Shown here: positions 23,786-34,872 of the stretch, in pieces
Layout: every line of letters begins with the position of its first letter
Position numbering within the stretch: the first letter of the stretch is position 1
Position numbers and translations under genes: made by a program
NCBI RefSeq assembly: GCF_037893015.1
Contig: NC_133658.1
Coordinates: forward strand, 15,323,561-15,387,560
DNA: 64,000 bases
Direction of reading: 5' to 3'
Source: Macrotis lagotis
Lineage: Eukaryota > Chordata > Mammalia > Peramelemorphia > Peramelidae
The notes under the pieces: model-generated
Told to the model about the DNA's origin: nothing
What the model saw: the letters and a program-made list of their open reading frames with translations, nothing else
Databases searched by the model: none

Positions 23786-25320
23786 TAACATATATTGAAT
23801 TGTACGAGCTGCCTGGCTGATGAGGATTGTGATGACCCACAGGTGTACCCAGTGAAATTGGGTTGTGTCAACTTCGCTACTGTGACACTTAGAAGAACAA
23901 TGGGTTACTTTGGTTATATTGCACCTGAACCCTCCTTTATGTGTCCCCTCCATTAGAATATAAATTCTTTGGAAGTATCTTTCTTGAATTTCTGTTTGCA
24001 TCTACAACCATTAGCACAATGTTTAATACAGAGTACACTCAATAACTAAAATGTATTTGCTTTCTGTTAACTAGATGAGTAATCGACTACTAGGTTAGAG
24101 CTGGATTTTGACCCATGAATTCTTTATGAGGATCAACTGTAGAATTTAGGATGTCTAATAGGAAGAATAATCAAGGGGAAAGAATGACTTAAGACTTCAA
24201 ATATTTGGAAGGTTGTCACTGAAAAGGAATTAGATTTCATCTCAAAGGAAATAATTCAGAGTAATGGGTAGAAGTCATAAAGAGATAAAGTAGATAACAA
24301 TCTCAAAGGAAGATACCAGCATCTTCCTAATATTCAGTAGTTTCCTTAAACAATATTGTCTCCCTGAGTTTATCAATAGTCTGGGATGATGGGGGGGCTA
24401 TGGTTCAATACGTTGTAAAGGACATGCTTATCTCAGGTATGAGTTGGATAAGATGGCTCCTAAGGGCTCTTTCAGTCAAGAGAATCTGCTTTTTCTCTTA
24501 TGCCTTCTATATCACAGGATTTGGATGAGCTACAAATGGCATAAGGATTGTAGAGCATTTTGCAAACAGAATTCTATAGAAATATCAGATCATTATTAAG
24601 ATTATTATTATTAATTCCATATGCATTATGATTTTTATTTTTAGATGAGAATAGCATAAAAAGGGAAATTCTCATTGACTTCTTAATATCAGATCATATT
24701 GCTTTAGTGTCTGAAATAGTTGAGTGGAAACTCTTTAAAAATCCCTTTCAGCTCCAATGCTCAAAGACTTCTCGTTCTGAGTTGGCAAATTCAGCCTGAA
24801 TCTTGATAAGGGGGATGGGAGCTTTTAGGCAAGTAGAAAAGTTGGAAGTAAGAAGTACCCAAGCCATGAGAAAATAACAGATGGCCCTTTAAAAGGATTC
24901 CTATGAAAATATCTCAATTGTCCTAAGCTTGGTCTCCTTCTGATCATTATTATTCTGAGATGCTATTTCTTATAGTCGAAATAATCCGTTTTAGTTCAAC
25001 TTAGACTAGGCTCCGTAAATAGATATGATGTGCAATACGTATTGTCAAAAAATAACTCCTGGACAATTTTCATAGGAAAGGGATTCGATTTATTGACTGG
25101 TGATACAGTAGCCTTTTCAATCCTCCCTTTCTCATCCATTTCCAAACTTTTCATGTAACTTTTATATGTTCATTTACACATATACAGATGTGTGTCTATA
25201 TCTTGGCACACACATGGGTATATATGTTTAATTATGTGCCTGTGTGTTTGCATGCATACAAACATATATACTTGTGACACACATGTATATATCTTTACAT
25301 ATCTATTCATACAAGAAAAA
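23786..25320. other. No recognised feature
   Basis: Intergenic sequence. Weak CA/TG-rich alternation at 25160-25310 is too degenerate to call a microsatellite. Confidence 0.35.
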
Positions 25321-25321
25321 C

Positions 25322-25560
25322 ACTAAGTAGAACACTGGATAGAGTGCCAGGTCTGGAGACCTGAGTTCAAAACTAGTCTACGTCACTTCCTAACTGCATG
25401 ACAATGGGAACCTGTAAAAATCATGGAACTGCTTAGCCTTAGTTTCCTCATATAAAATGATCTTAAGAAGAAAATGGCAAACTGCTTGAATCTCTGCAAA
25501 GAATATCCCAAATGGAGTCACAAACAGTCAGATAAGACAAATAGCAACTATAAATACAAT
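25322..25560 (+). mobile_element. Mar-1-type CORE-SINE with Bov-B-like tail
   Basis: Head GAACACTGGATAGAGTGCC, B-box part GACCTGAGTTCAAAACTAG, MIR-like core, then AAATGGCAAACTGCTTGAATCTC and CCCAAATGGAGTCACAAACAGTCAGATAAGAC. The last part resembles the end of the Bov-B/RTE LINE at 40.2 kb, which fits borrowing of that LINE's machinery. Confidence 0.82.
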
Positions 25561-25844
25561 GTATGCATATAGGCACGTGTATTCAAAGAAATCACAGGGA
25601 GCGTGGTCAGACTAAAGGAACTCGAGTTCTTAAATCAAGAAAATAACCAAAGTTTCTTGAAACATTGGCTATGAAATGAAAATGGAGATACTAACCATTC
25701 TAGTAGCTAGGCTTTATATAAAAATTTAAGGATAGTATAGAACTGTATTCAACACATTTTATATTCAAAATAACCCTATCATTGATGAGGATATAAAGAG
25801 AGGTGATCATAGGAACACAGCTTTAGAGCTAAAAAAAAAATGCC

Positions 25845-26140
25845 ATGAGAGGGTAGCATAGTGTATAGTTTCAAGCTACACAGCCTTGAATGAAAATTCT
25901 AGCCTTGCAACATTGGACAAATCATTTTACCATATGGGACATTAGGTTATTCACCTGTAAGAGAATAAGATTGAAATATCTAAACAATTAACATTTATTA
26001 AGGGCCTATTATATGATAAGCATTATTCAAAGTATGAAAGATACAAAAAGTTGCAAAGGACAGGCTTACCAGCAAGAAGCTAACAATCTAATAGAGGAGA
26101 TAACACAAACAAATATAAACAAAGCAAGCTGATTTAAGAT
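25845..26140. repeat. MIR-type SINE remnants
   Basis: 25850-25980 reads in sense (AGCCTTGCAACATTGGACAAATCATTTTACC). 25990-26110 carries the antisense-type segment ACATTTATTAAGGGCCTATTATATGATAAGCATTATTC. These are probably two old copies side by side. Confidence 0.5.
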
Positions 26141-26379
26141 AAGATAAATGAAAAAGTAATCAATAGACATAAGGCATTAGAGGTTAGGGAAGGCTTTCTG
26201 TAGAAGAGAGAATGTTAGCTGAACTTTAAAGAAATTCAGGGAATTCAGTAGTTAGAGTTGAAGAGAGAAATTTCTGGTCATAAGGGAAAGCCAAAGAAAA
26301 TGCCTAAATCTGAGAGAAAGTAAGGGAGTCAGAAGGATATTCCAGGGGTCTATTTTCTAGCATTGAGACAAGAGTGTTG

Positions 26380-27050
26380 TTTTGCCCATACTCAGATCTG
26401 AGATACAGTCCGGGGTTAAAGTCCCAGGAAGAGGAGAAGCTGTAGCACAGCAGAGCTTGCTGCCTCAGTGGAGCAGGGACCCTTCCCACAATTCGTGGGG
26501 GGGGGGGAAGCATGTTTGTAGTCACTCAAAGATGAGAACAAAGGCTAGGAGAATAGTAAACAACTCTCCTTAGATATACCACCTGAAAACTTCCAAATCC
26601 ATAAAAGTATATCTGAGTACAGTTGCAGAAAACCACAGATGCTTGAAGCATTGTGCTCTCCACCCTGAAAACATTACCCTCCTTTAATAAAAAAGTGAAA
26701 ATCAGGTCATAGACTGGGAAAATGAGCAAATAGAAAAACGATACAAAGCAAAAATGACAACAGCAACAACCTTTTGACCATAGAAAGTTTAGTAACCATA
26801 GAAACTTTAGTCACTATGGTGAAAAGAAACTTCCAAATATGCTCAAATTAAAAAAAAAGTCAAAGATCCTACAATCAAAACCTCCAAGAAATATATGAAT
26901 TGAGCTCAGGCCATTGAAGAATTAAAAAAGGAACTTTTAAAATTAAGTAAGAGAAATAGAGGAAAAAATGGAAGAGAAATGAGAGTGTTACAAGAAAATT
27001 ATGAAAACCTGATTAAACCAAGCAATTATTCTACGTAACTAGAAAAAATA
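26380..27050 (+). mobile_element. L1 5' UTR and ORF1 fragment, old
   Basis: The sequence passes from an L1-type 5' UTR into ORF1. Segments such as AATATATGAATTGAGCTCAGGCC (26890) and GAAATAGAGGAAAAAATGG (26951) correspond to the coiled-coil region of L1 ORF1. The probable ORF1 start at about 26721 is followed two codons later by a stop, so the copy is dead. It is a different L1 subfamily from the copies at 33 and 60 kb. An 11-base G run at about 26498-26508 is an added expansion. Confidence 0.75.
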
Positions 27051-27925
27051 GTAATAAAATTCATTTTCTTTTAGGAATTTGACTTTCAGCTTATTTTCAT
27101 TATACCTTCCCTTCATTTTTATCAGTCCCTTCTTCCCTCATCTTTCCCAGTCCTTGGCCCCTCCTTCCCTGTAGATAAGTTAGATTTTTAAACCCAAGTG
27201 AGAATGTAATTTATTCTTTCACTGGACTAAATCTATTGAATAGAATTTACTCAGCATTCACATTCTCCCTTCTTTCCTTCTAAAATTATATATCTCTGTG
27301 CCTCTATCCTTGGTGCTCAATATTATGAATCATGTATTATCAATAACAGTTTGATTATTTGATTGCTTCATAAATTCCTATTGTTCTCAAGATATAATCA
27401 CAGATTTTTTATTTGATTTCTTGATAAGCAGCAATGATTCAAATTACATCAAATTATAATTATAAACTTTTTTTTACCTTACCCCCTTTTCAAGTATCTT
27501 TCAAATATACACAATCCTTTTCATTACTGAAAGTATCAGCCAAAGCCATCATTTCTTGAGTTATTTGTGCCCTTTTCCCCAGGCCTATCTTCTTTCTCAC
27601 TACCCCCCCCCCATACTTAATCCCTTGGTAAGTAAAGTTTCAGGTGGTGATCCAATAATAACTAAGAATCTTGGACATCTCTAACTACTGGGAGGCCCTG
27701 GAGGTCTCACCAGAGAACTTTACAAATAGAATAAAAGCTATAGGAAAAGAGGGTAGCAAAAGACGAGATAGTTGAATATGTCTTGCAAGCAACCAACACG
27801 CTCTTGGCCAGATTTTGATAGACAGTGAAGGATAGAAGGGGCTGCCATGCTCGCTTCCATGGGGTCAGTAAGAATTGGGCATGAATGGGCTACTGAACAA
27901 AAACCAAAAAAGACTAATAATAATA
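27051..27925. other. No recognised feature
   Basis: Pyrimidine-rich at the left, then unique-looking sequence. A run of about nine C lies at 27603-27611. Confidence 0.35.
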
Positions 27926-27929
27926 AATA

Positions 27930-28120
27930 GAACTGAGGTCATTTGTATAACCCTGGGCAAATCATTTAATTTTTATTTGCTTCTGATTCCTCAACTGCTA
28001 ACATGTGTATCAGAAAAGCATCTTCTTTGCAGGGTACCTGTGAGCATAAAATGAGCTCATGTTTGTCAAGAGCAAAGCTTAAGACCTGATACACAACAGA
28101 CAATTAATAAATAGCAATTT
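27930..28120 (+). repeat. MIR-type SINE 3' half
   Basis: ATAACCCTGGGCAAATCATTTAATTTTTATTTGC is the MIR core in sense. AGGGTACCTGTGAGCATAAAATGAGC is its 3' segment. Confidence 0.65.
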
Positions 28121-28789
28121 CTTTTCTTCTTTTGTCTTTTTTCTAAATGGGCCACATGGAAACATGAAAAGATCTAGAGATAGGCAGGCAGCAACCCTCA
28201 TTTATTAAGCATGTACTATTGGGAAGACAGTATGTTAAATCATAGATATATGAGTAGAAGAAAAATGATAAGCTATTGAAAATATCACATGAATAGGAAG
28301 CAATCTTTGTCTGGATATGATGAGGAAATCCTTGGGTTCGGGCATTAAAGTCTGATAAGTCAGAATCATAGCCTGCAGGATAATGAAATACAATCTACCT
28401 GGAGTTCCATCCTCACAATGGAAGCCATGACTTGAAAACAGCTCACCAAAAGACAAATGGAAAAAAAAAAGAGAGATGCACTTAAGTTTTATTTTGTTTA
28501 ATTTTTTTAATGATAAAAGAAAATTTAAGAAATATTGGAAAGAATCAGGAAAACAGAATAGCCTGGAAATTTACATGCTGAATTTATTCCATACTTAAAA
28601 AGTTATAAAAGACAGCAATTCAGATTCATATGCAATGCTCTTTTTTTTCTTCTTTCAGATATAAGGAAATACAATTCAATTTGTGATATAAGAGAAAATA
28701 GCATAACCCAAAGTAGAATCTGTCATAATTAGCCATACCATATTTTGATATGCAAAGCTCTATATTAAGTCTCTCACCATTTTCCAGCC

Positions 28790-29490
28790 CTTTCTTTGAG
28801 TATTACTAGATTCCTCTAATCTCCTAGATTTTAGTTAATCCTATGATACTTTTCTCAACAGTTACTGTATCATTTTCAACAGTAATTCTTCCAGACCTCT
28901 CTATTTCTTCTCATACTTCACATATCTCCCTTCCTCCTTTCCTTCTCACTTGAGAATCTTGCCTCTTATTTTATAGAAAAAAAATCAAAATCATTTACCA
29001 TAAGTTCCTTTTCTCTTCCTCATCTGCCACCCAGGTGCCTTCTAAGACTTTCTTATTTTTTTTTCTTTTTTGTGACTTTTAACATCTCATATATGAAATA
29101 TCCTTAAACCTTACCAAGGCTAAGCTTTCTAGCTTTCTACTTTTTAAAATGAATCCTTTCCATCTCATCTCCTCTAAGAGATTCCTGATCTTCTCTTTGT
29201 CCTTTTTCAATTGGTTCATTTCTATCTACTCACAAACAAGCCCATGTTTCCTTTATCCTGGGGAAAAAAAAGACTTATATGATGTTTCTATACCTACTAA
29301 CTATCCTTATACTCTTCTCTTTTTAAGTAACTTCCCCATAAGGACCATCTTCAATAGGTTTCTCCATTTTCTCTCATCTCACTTACTTTTTAGCTATTTT
29401 ACAATTTAGCTACTAGCCTTTTCATTCCAATGAGTCTCTTTATATTTATTAATGATTTCATTAAACAATTCCAGTGATATTTATTTTCTT
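28790..29490 (+). mobile_element. L2-like LINE fragment
   Basis: A sense-strand pyrimidine-rich block with L2-like segments, for example TTATTTTATAGAAAAAAAATC followed by CATCTGCCACCCAGGTGCC (near 29021-29039). It is strongly decayed. The 86-codon frame at 29149-29409 lies inside it and is not a gene. Confidence 0.5.
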
Positions 29491-29569
29491 AATATTCTTC
29501 TATGCTTCTTATATCTTCCTATTCAAAATTACCTTAAAATTCTTCAATAAGTATTTTATTTTCCCCACT

Positions 29570-30112
29570 TAGACATAAAAATAATTTTAACATTTGTTTT
29601 GAAAACTTTAAGTTCCAAATTCTCTCCTTCCTCTCCAACTGAGAAAGCAAGTCATATCCCAACAAAACTTCCCTTCAATTTCCAATTCCTTGCCAAATAG
29701 AAGAGCTTCATTGTTTTGTTTTGGTTTGGTTTTGGCTATATATCTTGAACGTATAGATCCTTTTCCATTTTTAAAAATCTCTTTTCAATATATCGCCATT
29801 AGTGATATTGCTAGGTCAAAAAGATAGGCATGGTGTTATAGATTTGGAGGCGTAGTTTTAAATTCTACAGAATGGTTGAATCAGTTCATGACTCAACCAA
29901 CAGTGCAAAATGTCTCATTTTCCCTACATGACTTACATTTGTTAAGTTCTTTTTTCTCTCCCATTAGCCAATCTAATAGTTCTAAAGTAGTATCTCAGAA
30001 TTCCTTCACTTTGTATTTCTTCAAACTATAGTGAGCTAGAACTCTTTTTTAAATAGCATTTGATAATCTCATCTCAAAACATTTCATATTTTTCAACATT
30101 TTTCAGTAGGAC
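29570..30112 (-). mobile_element. L1 3' region, antisense, old
   Basis: AAGTTCCAAATTCTCTCCTTCC and AGAAAGCAAGTCATATCC are antisense L1 3' UTR. TCTACAGAATGGTTGAATCAGTTCATGACTCAACCAACAGTGC (29869-29911) is the antisense of the ORF2 end. The AGPAT1 retrocopy is inserted at its right end. Confidence 0.8.
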
Positions 30113-30116
30113 AATG

Positions 30117-30129
30117 ATTCTTATTTTTT
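30117..30129 (+). repeat. Target-site duplication of the AGPAT1 retrocopy, left copy
   Basis: ATTCTTATTTTTT, identical to 32955-32967. It merges with the poly-T tract (30124-30133) that is the antisense of the retrocopy poly-A tail, so its exact right end is ambiguous by a few T. Confidence 0.88.
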
Positions 30130-30147
30130 TTTTCCCTTACATCTTTC

Positions 30148-30153
30148 TTTATT
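30148..30153 (-). promoter_or_regulatory. Polyadenylation signal of the AGPAT1 retrocopy
   Basis: TTTATT on this strand is AATAAA in the retrocopy sense. It lies 14 bases before the start of the poly-A tail, the normal spacing for mRNA 3' end formation. Confidence 0.85.
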
Positions 30154-31115
30154 ATCCATTATCTTGCTGTGTAATCCAGATAATAAAAACCATTGGAGTG
30201 GAGCAAACCCTTGGACTGTCCCTTTCATCTCTCTCCTTTCAGACCTCTTGAGGGGGGGGGGTTGGGAGGGGTTGGAGAGGAGGAAAGGGCAGTCCTGGTG
30301 CCCATGGAAGGGGAGGAGAGGACTGGAATAAGAAGACCCAGCTAATGCCTCCGGAGGAAAAGCAGAACTGGTTGGGGAAAAGGAAATCCTGGGGAGTCCC
30401 CTCACCTCCCCAGATCTCACTGGCTGGCCTTGGTTGGGGGAGGAGAGTAGGAGCATTAAATGACCCTTCTTTCCCCAATGCCCCACCCTCTCATTAATGC
30501 TCCTCAGGTTGGGGGGGGCAGGGTATCAGCAGGACTGTGGGTTTCCCAAGAGAATATTGGGGTTCTCTTGAGCCCTCCCACCCCAATGGGGATGTGCTTC
30601 TTAAGGCTTGGATACTCCTCTTCTAGGCTAGAGATGAGGACAAGGAAGCCTAGGTTTGGCTGGGTTTCACTTCTACCCCTTTTTGTAAACAGACTCCTGC
30701 TTCCCCAAGGCCCTGGGGTGTTCCTCCCCTTCCCTTTGGGCTTTTAACACTGAGTGCATTTGGCTGCCAATCTGGACGCTGGGAGGTGGGGAAAGGGCAA
30801 CTTCTCAGCAGCAAAAAGGAAAGAAAAATAAATTAAACCTATTTCAGCTTTCTCTAATCAGCTTTCAGCTCTTCCTACCCCAGCTCAGGGAGTAAGACAT
30901 CAATATAGCACCTGTAACTTCACCCTTCCCTGGTATCTGGGCCTAATGGTACAGCCTGAGGCCTAAGGATAGATTGGGCTAGCCTCCTTACTGCAGGAGA
31001 ATTTAAAAGTATACTGCCACTGGAGTGTACCACCACTGGACTGTGCCACCCACTGTCAGAGGGGAGAAGGGGAGCAAGAAGGAGTGAGGAGGAAAAGAGG
31101 GAATTCAACGTAGAC

Positions 31116-31116
<1 letters not shown>

Positions 31117-31152
<36 letters not shown>
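31117..31152. repeat. (GT)n microsatellite inside the retrocopy 3' UTR
   Basis: About 16 GT units with one TT interruption. It creates several CA/GT-repeat open frames that should be ignored. Confidence 0.96.
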
Positions 31153-31156
<4 letters not shown>

Positions 31157-31822
31157 AGGGAAGAATGGGCCTGGCTGAGTAAGGAGAAGGCAGATAAAAC
31201 ATTGTGCCAAGGAAAGGAAATGGTCCAATCCCTAGGAAAGAAAACATCTAGGTTGACAGGGGTGGATGGGGAGGAAAGAGAGGCCAAGGCTGGGCTAGGC
31301 AGGGCAGCCAGATTGGAAAGCAGGTTTGTCTTTTCTGTGCCCCTTCCCCTCAAGTTGGATGAGTCCATTGGCATCCAGAGTTGGGAGAGGGTAGGGGAGG
31401 AAACAGAGCTCTTCCATAGAAGTGATTGAGTTCATAAATCAAGGACGGGGAGGAGAGCCATGGAGGAAATGTCCACTTAAGTTCCACTATAGAGTGGGAG
31501 TGATCGATGCCCAGTGGAACACACCACTCGGGAGACAGGGAAGATAGCAGACAAGATGGGAAGCACAGAGGGAGTGTGTTGGCTGCACCAAGATGGGAAA
31601 GTCCACAGAGTAGGGTTGGGGACATAAGAGGGAAAGAGATGGAGAACCTCTTTGTCCATGTCCACTTCAGAAGCTGAAGATCAGAGTAAAGAATTATTGG
31701 GGTGAGAAGAGGCTTGGCTGTACCACAAAGGAGAAATAGCATGGGGAGAAGTGAAGAGGAGCCCAGTCCAGGGGCCACTAGATTGAGGGAGAGGGAATCT
31801 GGGGAAGTGGTAGGAGGAAGGC

Positions 31823-32687
31823 TCAAGGGCCAGCCTCACCAGCCCCACCAGGCTTCTTTAGATAGTCACCCCCTCCCCGGCCATCAGTAGAGATCTCCCG
31901 GAAAACTGTGAGCATGGAGTGGCGGATTCTGTCAGTGAGGTCCGGCACATCATCTGGGCTCAGCCCTTCTGTGGCCACTGGGGACAGCACCCTACCTGAC
32001 ATGTCCCTTGAGGTGAAGCGCCGTTCTTTCTTGCAGTAGAAGTCTTTATAGGAGGCCATGACAATGGGGATAATGGGGACCTGGGCCTGAACAGCAAGGT
32101 GGAAGGCACCACGTTTGAAGGGAAGCATAGAGCCATTGTGATTCCTGGTGCCCTCGGGGAAAACCCAAATTCGGACATTCTGGCTGAGCAGGGTCTGCTC
32201 AGCCTCAGCCATGACACTGATTACATCCCCAGTTCGTTTCCAGTCAATGAAGATAACTCCAGCCAGCCAGCATGCTAGCCCTGCTGGCCCTGCCCATAGA
32301 AGTTCTCGCTTGGCAATGGGTACACAACGACCTGGGAGCACCTCCATCATTCCTAGTAAGTCAAGGGAGCTCTGGTGGTTGGAGACAACAACATAGGGCT
32401 GGCGGGGGGGGGGAGTGATGGGTGCCTCGAACCTCCAGTTGGATCCCATACAGGTACTTGATGTGAAGCAGCATCAGTCGAAGGATCTTCATGTTCTCCA
32501 CGTTTCGCCCTCGAAGGGCACACACAGGGATGGCCAGCACTGCCAGGAAAAGGATCCAGGCATTGTAGAATTCCATCTTGTAGAAGTACTTGGCACTGGT
32601 GCTGTAACCCTAGAGCACAGGTACCAACAGCAAAAGCAGCAACAGAAAGAGCAGCAACATTGTCCATGGCCTTGGCCACAGCTCCAT
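31823..32687 (-). pseudogene. AGPAT1P: AGPAT1 coding region, disrupted (1-acyl-glycerol-3-phosphate acyltransferase alpha)
   Basis: The parent enzyme is an ER membrane protein that acylates lysophosphatidic acid to phosphatidic acid, early in glycerolipid synthesis. The ATG at 32687 begins MELWPRPWTMLLLF plus a leucine-rich membrane segment, like the AGPAT1 N-terminus. Breaks: TAG at 32612-32610 where the family has Trp (TGG to TAG), and a one-base insertion in the C run at 32404-32413. A compensating +1/-1 pair near 32007-31990 changes about seven residues. An altered stop context adds about four residues at the end. A frame from 32449 to 31823 (208 codons) still covers the catalytic half: acyltransferase motif I NHQSSLD (residues 24-30), motif II FID followed by Trp70 in place of the usual Arg, motif III FPEGTR (97-102) and motif IV VPIIPI (124-129). 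The CGG-to-TGG change in motif II looks like CpG decay. The copy is dead as a full-length enzyme. Confidence 0.95.
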
Positions 32688-32954
32688 GCTGGCCACCTCA
32701 GTGGGGTAGGGGGCCTAGGGGGCTGGCCCCTCCCCAGCCAGGCTTCGGCGGTGGTGGCGGCTGTGTCTCTGTCTCTGGTGGGGAGTCGGTGCCAGGGGAC
32801 CCTCGGGGTTTGGGGGTGTCCTAGCCCCTGCTGGTGGAGGGGCTGTGGGAGTGGGGGGACAGGCCCATAGTAGTGAGAATGGTGGGAGGGGGTGTTCCCC
32901 CGCGCTCCTCCTCCCTCCCTTACTGCTGTCTGTCCCTCCTAGGGCTGGGGCTCC
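32688..32954 (-). other. Retrocopied 5' UTR, CpG-rich
   Basis: The G+C content is far above the rest of the window, with several CpGs (for example near 32748, 32759 and 32900). It precedes the AGPAT1 start codon in the retrocopy sense and ends exactly at the target duplication. It may carry CpG-island character from the parent gene; promoter activity is not shown. Confidence 0.7.
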
Positions 32955-32967
32955 ATTCTTATTTTTT
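32955..32967 (+). repeat. Target-site duplication of the AGPAT1 retrocopy, right copy
   Basis: ATTCTTATTTTTT, matching 30117-30129. Only about 15 bases of older flank separate it from the next L1-type element. Confidence 0.9.
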
Positions 32968-32982
32968 ACAAATTTGCCTCAG

Positions 32983-34872
32983 GTGACTTTTGGGGTGGAG
33001 CCAAGATGCTAGCACAAAGCTAACCTGCTTCCAGAGCTTTCACTACTACCAAAGACAAATGAAGCCTCCACTGGAGCATTCGCACTAGAGATCCCATCAA
33101 GAAAAAGAGAATATTCAAAGATGTTTTCAACTGTAGACAATAAGGGAGGATCTTGAGTGCAGATCTGTCTCCATGGGGGGAAAGGGGAAGTAAAGTCCAG
33201 TAGGTGGGAAAGTAGGGAAAGCCAGAAAGAGACTTAGCCATAGTGCCATCCAGATCCCAACAGTTTAGTATTAACTGTCCCAGCAGTTAGATAACAAGCC
33301 AGCAGGTGGTTCCCAGCCCCAAACAAAGTCTGAACCCTGAGTACACCAGGGTAAAATACGGGACTGGGCTGGGAACCATCCTCTGGTAAGTTAGAACCTG
33401 GACAGAAAGGAGGAAACACACTTCTGCAAAGGTAAGGCCTGGACTGCATAGGCAACAGCTTAGCCAACGACAAGCCAGGGATCAGACCCCAGCCCCAGCA
33501 AAGCAAAAGCTTGGATGGCTACTCCATATACCCCAGGAGCAGAACTACAAGAACAAAAATGAACAAAAAAAGCTAAAAGTGTAGGAAACTACTTCACAGA
33601 TAAAGATGACAGCAATGCCATGTCTGAAGAAGAAAGCAGTGAAAAATCACTCACATGAGAAGTATCAAAACAGTCTATAAATTGGACTCCAATACAAAAG
33701 CTCATCAAAGAACTTTAAAAAAAAATAAAAACTAAAGAAGAGAGGAAGAAGGAAAATGGAAAAAAGAAATGAAAGTCATACAGGAAAATTGTGAAAAATT
33801 TACCAGAGAATTTAACACCTTGAAAAAGAAAATACAAAGGTAAGTGAAGAAAAAAATAAAATCCTAAAAATTAGAATTGAACAATTAGAAACCAATGAAT
33901 CTGCAAGATTTCATCAAACAAAACAAAAAAGACTGAAAAAAAATTGAAGAAAATTTAAAAGTACCTTCTAGGGAAACTGAATGACCTGGAAAAAGATCAG
34001 GAGAGACAATCTATGAATCACTGGACTACCAGAAATCCTAGACCAACAAAGGTACCTGAAAAACATCATGCAGGAAATTATAATTTAATTATTAATTATA
34101 TTATATTTTATATATATATAATATATTATATATATAATATATTAATATAATATAATATAATTAGGGAAAACTGCCCCAATATACTAGAACAAGATAACCA
34201 TAAAACCATTCAAAGAATCCACAGAACCCCTCCAAAAAGAGACCCCAGGTTAAAAATTCTAAGGTCTATAATATCAAAATTCCAGAACCCTCAAATTAAA
34301 GAGAGAATATTGTAAGCAGCAAAAAGAAAACAATTCAAATACAAAGAGAGCACAAACTTAGGACCTATCAGACTCAACACTGAAGGACCAGAAGAACTGG
34401 AGAGCAAAGGATCTGAGATTACAATCCAGAATGTACTACCCTGAAAAATTCAGCATATACTGTCAGGTGAAAAAGATGACCATTCAATGAAATGACTGTT
34501 CCAGAACTTCCTGACACAAAGACCAGAACTGAATAGAGAATTCTATAGCCAAATACACAAAGAAAGAGCTATATTTAAAAAAAGGTAAATGACAAAGGGG
34601 ACTGAAAAAACAAAATTGTTTTCAAGAAATATTGGTCCCTCGAATGGAAGAAATAACAGTCCTAATTCTTTAGAACTTTACTTCTCCAAGGAAAATTGGA
34701 GGGTACAATGTAAGTGAAGAGAATAAACCTAAAGGATATTGATATAATGGGATCTTGTCTCTCAATTGAAAGAGGTCCAAGATCACATAACTATATTTGA
34801 GACAAAAAGCCTTGGGGAAAAAACAAAGCAAGAGTGTTAACTTAAGTGTCTTGTTATACTCTGACTAACCTT
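32983..34872 (+). mobile_element. Half-L1-like element (L1 ORF1 without ORF2), decayed
   Basis: It starts GACTTTTGGGGTGGAGCCAAGATG, like the copy at 60003. A 5' UTR follows, then ORF1 remnants: GAAAAATCACTCACATGAGAAG, a coiled-coil Lys/Glu-rich segment at 33690-33870, and the end of ORF1 with ACACAAAGACCAGAACTGAATAGAG near 34515. After ORF1 comes a noncoding segment shared with the 60-kb copy, not ORF2. An AT-only expansion sits at 34079-34165. The right end is cut by an antisense RTE fragment. The half-L1 (HAL1) assignment is inference from two copies sharing the same arrangement. Confidence 0.75.
34079..34165. repeat. AT-only microsatellite inside the L1 ORF1 remnant
   Basis: Imperfect TATAATA/TAATATA repeats replacing part of ORF1. 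Confidence 0.9.

Larger units (their letters stand above)
30134..32954 (-). pseudogene. AGPAT1P: AGPAT1 processed retrocopy (whole mRNA unit)
   Basis: A 2.8-kb insert bounded by a 13-bp target duplication, with a poly-A tail (poly-T at 30124-30133 on this strand) and AATAAA 14 bases before it. On the minus strand it contains a 267-base GC-rich 5' UTR (32688-32954), the complete AGPAT1 coding region without introns, and about 1.7 kb of 3' UTR (30134-31822). It is much richer in G+C and CpG than its surroundings, as expected of an mRNA from a GC-rich, CpG-island gene. Lack of introns, tail and target duplication together show L1-mediated retrotransposition. The 3' UTR identity is inferred from continuity with the coding region and the terminal poly-A signal. 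Frames inside the 3' UTR (30121-30486, 31350-31826 and others) are not genes. Confidence 0.93.

Noticed and set aside
30121-30486. 121-codon minus-strand open frame ending in the poly-A tail
   Set aside because: A 3' UTR frame of the retrocopy, low-complexity Pro/Ser-rich, with no family.
31350-31826. 158-codon minus-strand open frame
   Set aside because: It lies in the 3' UTR of the AGPAT1 retrocopy. High G+C makes stops rare there, and the frame has no recognisable domain.
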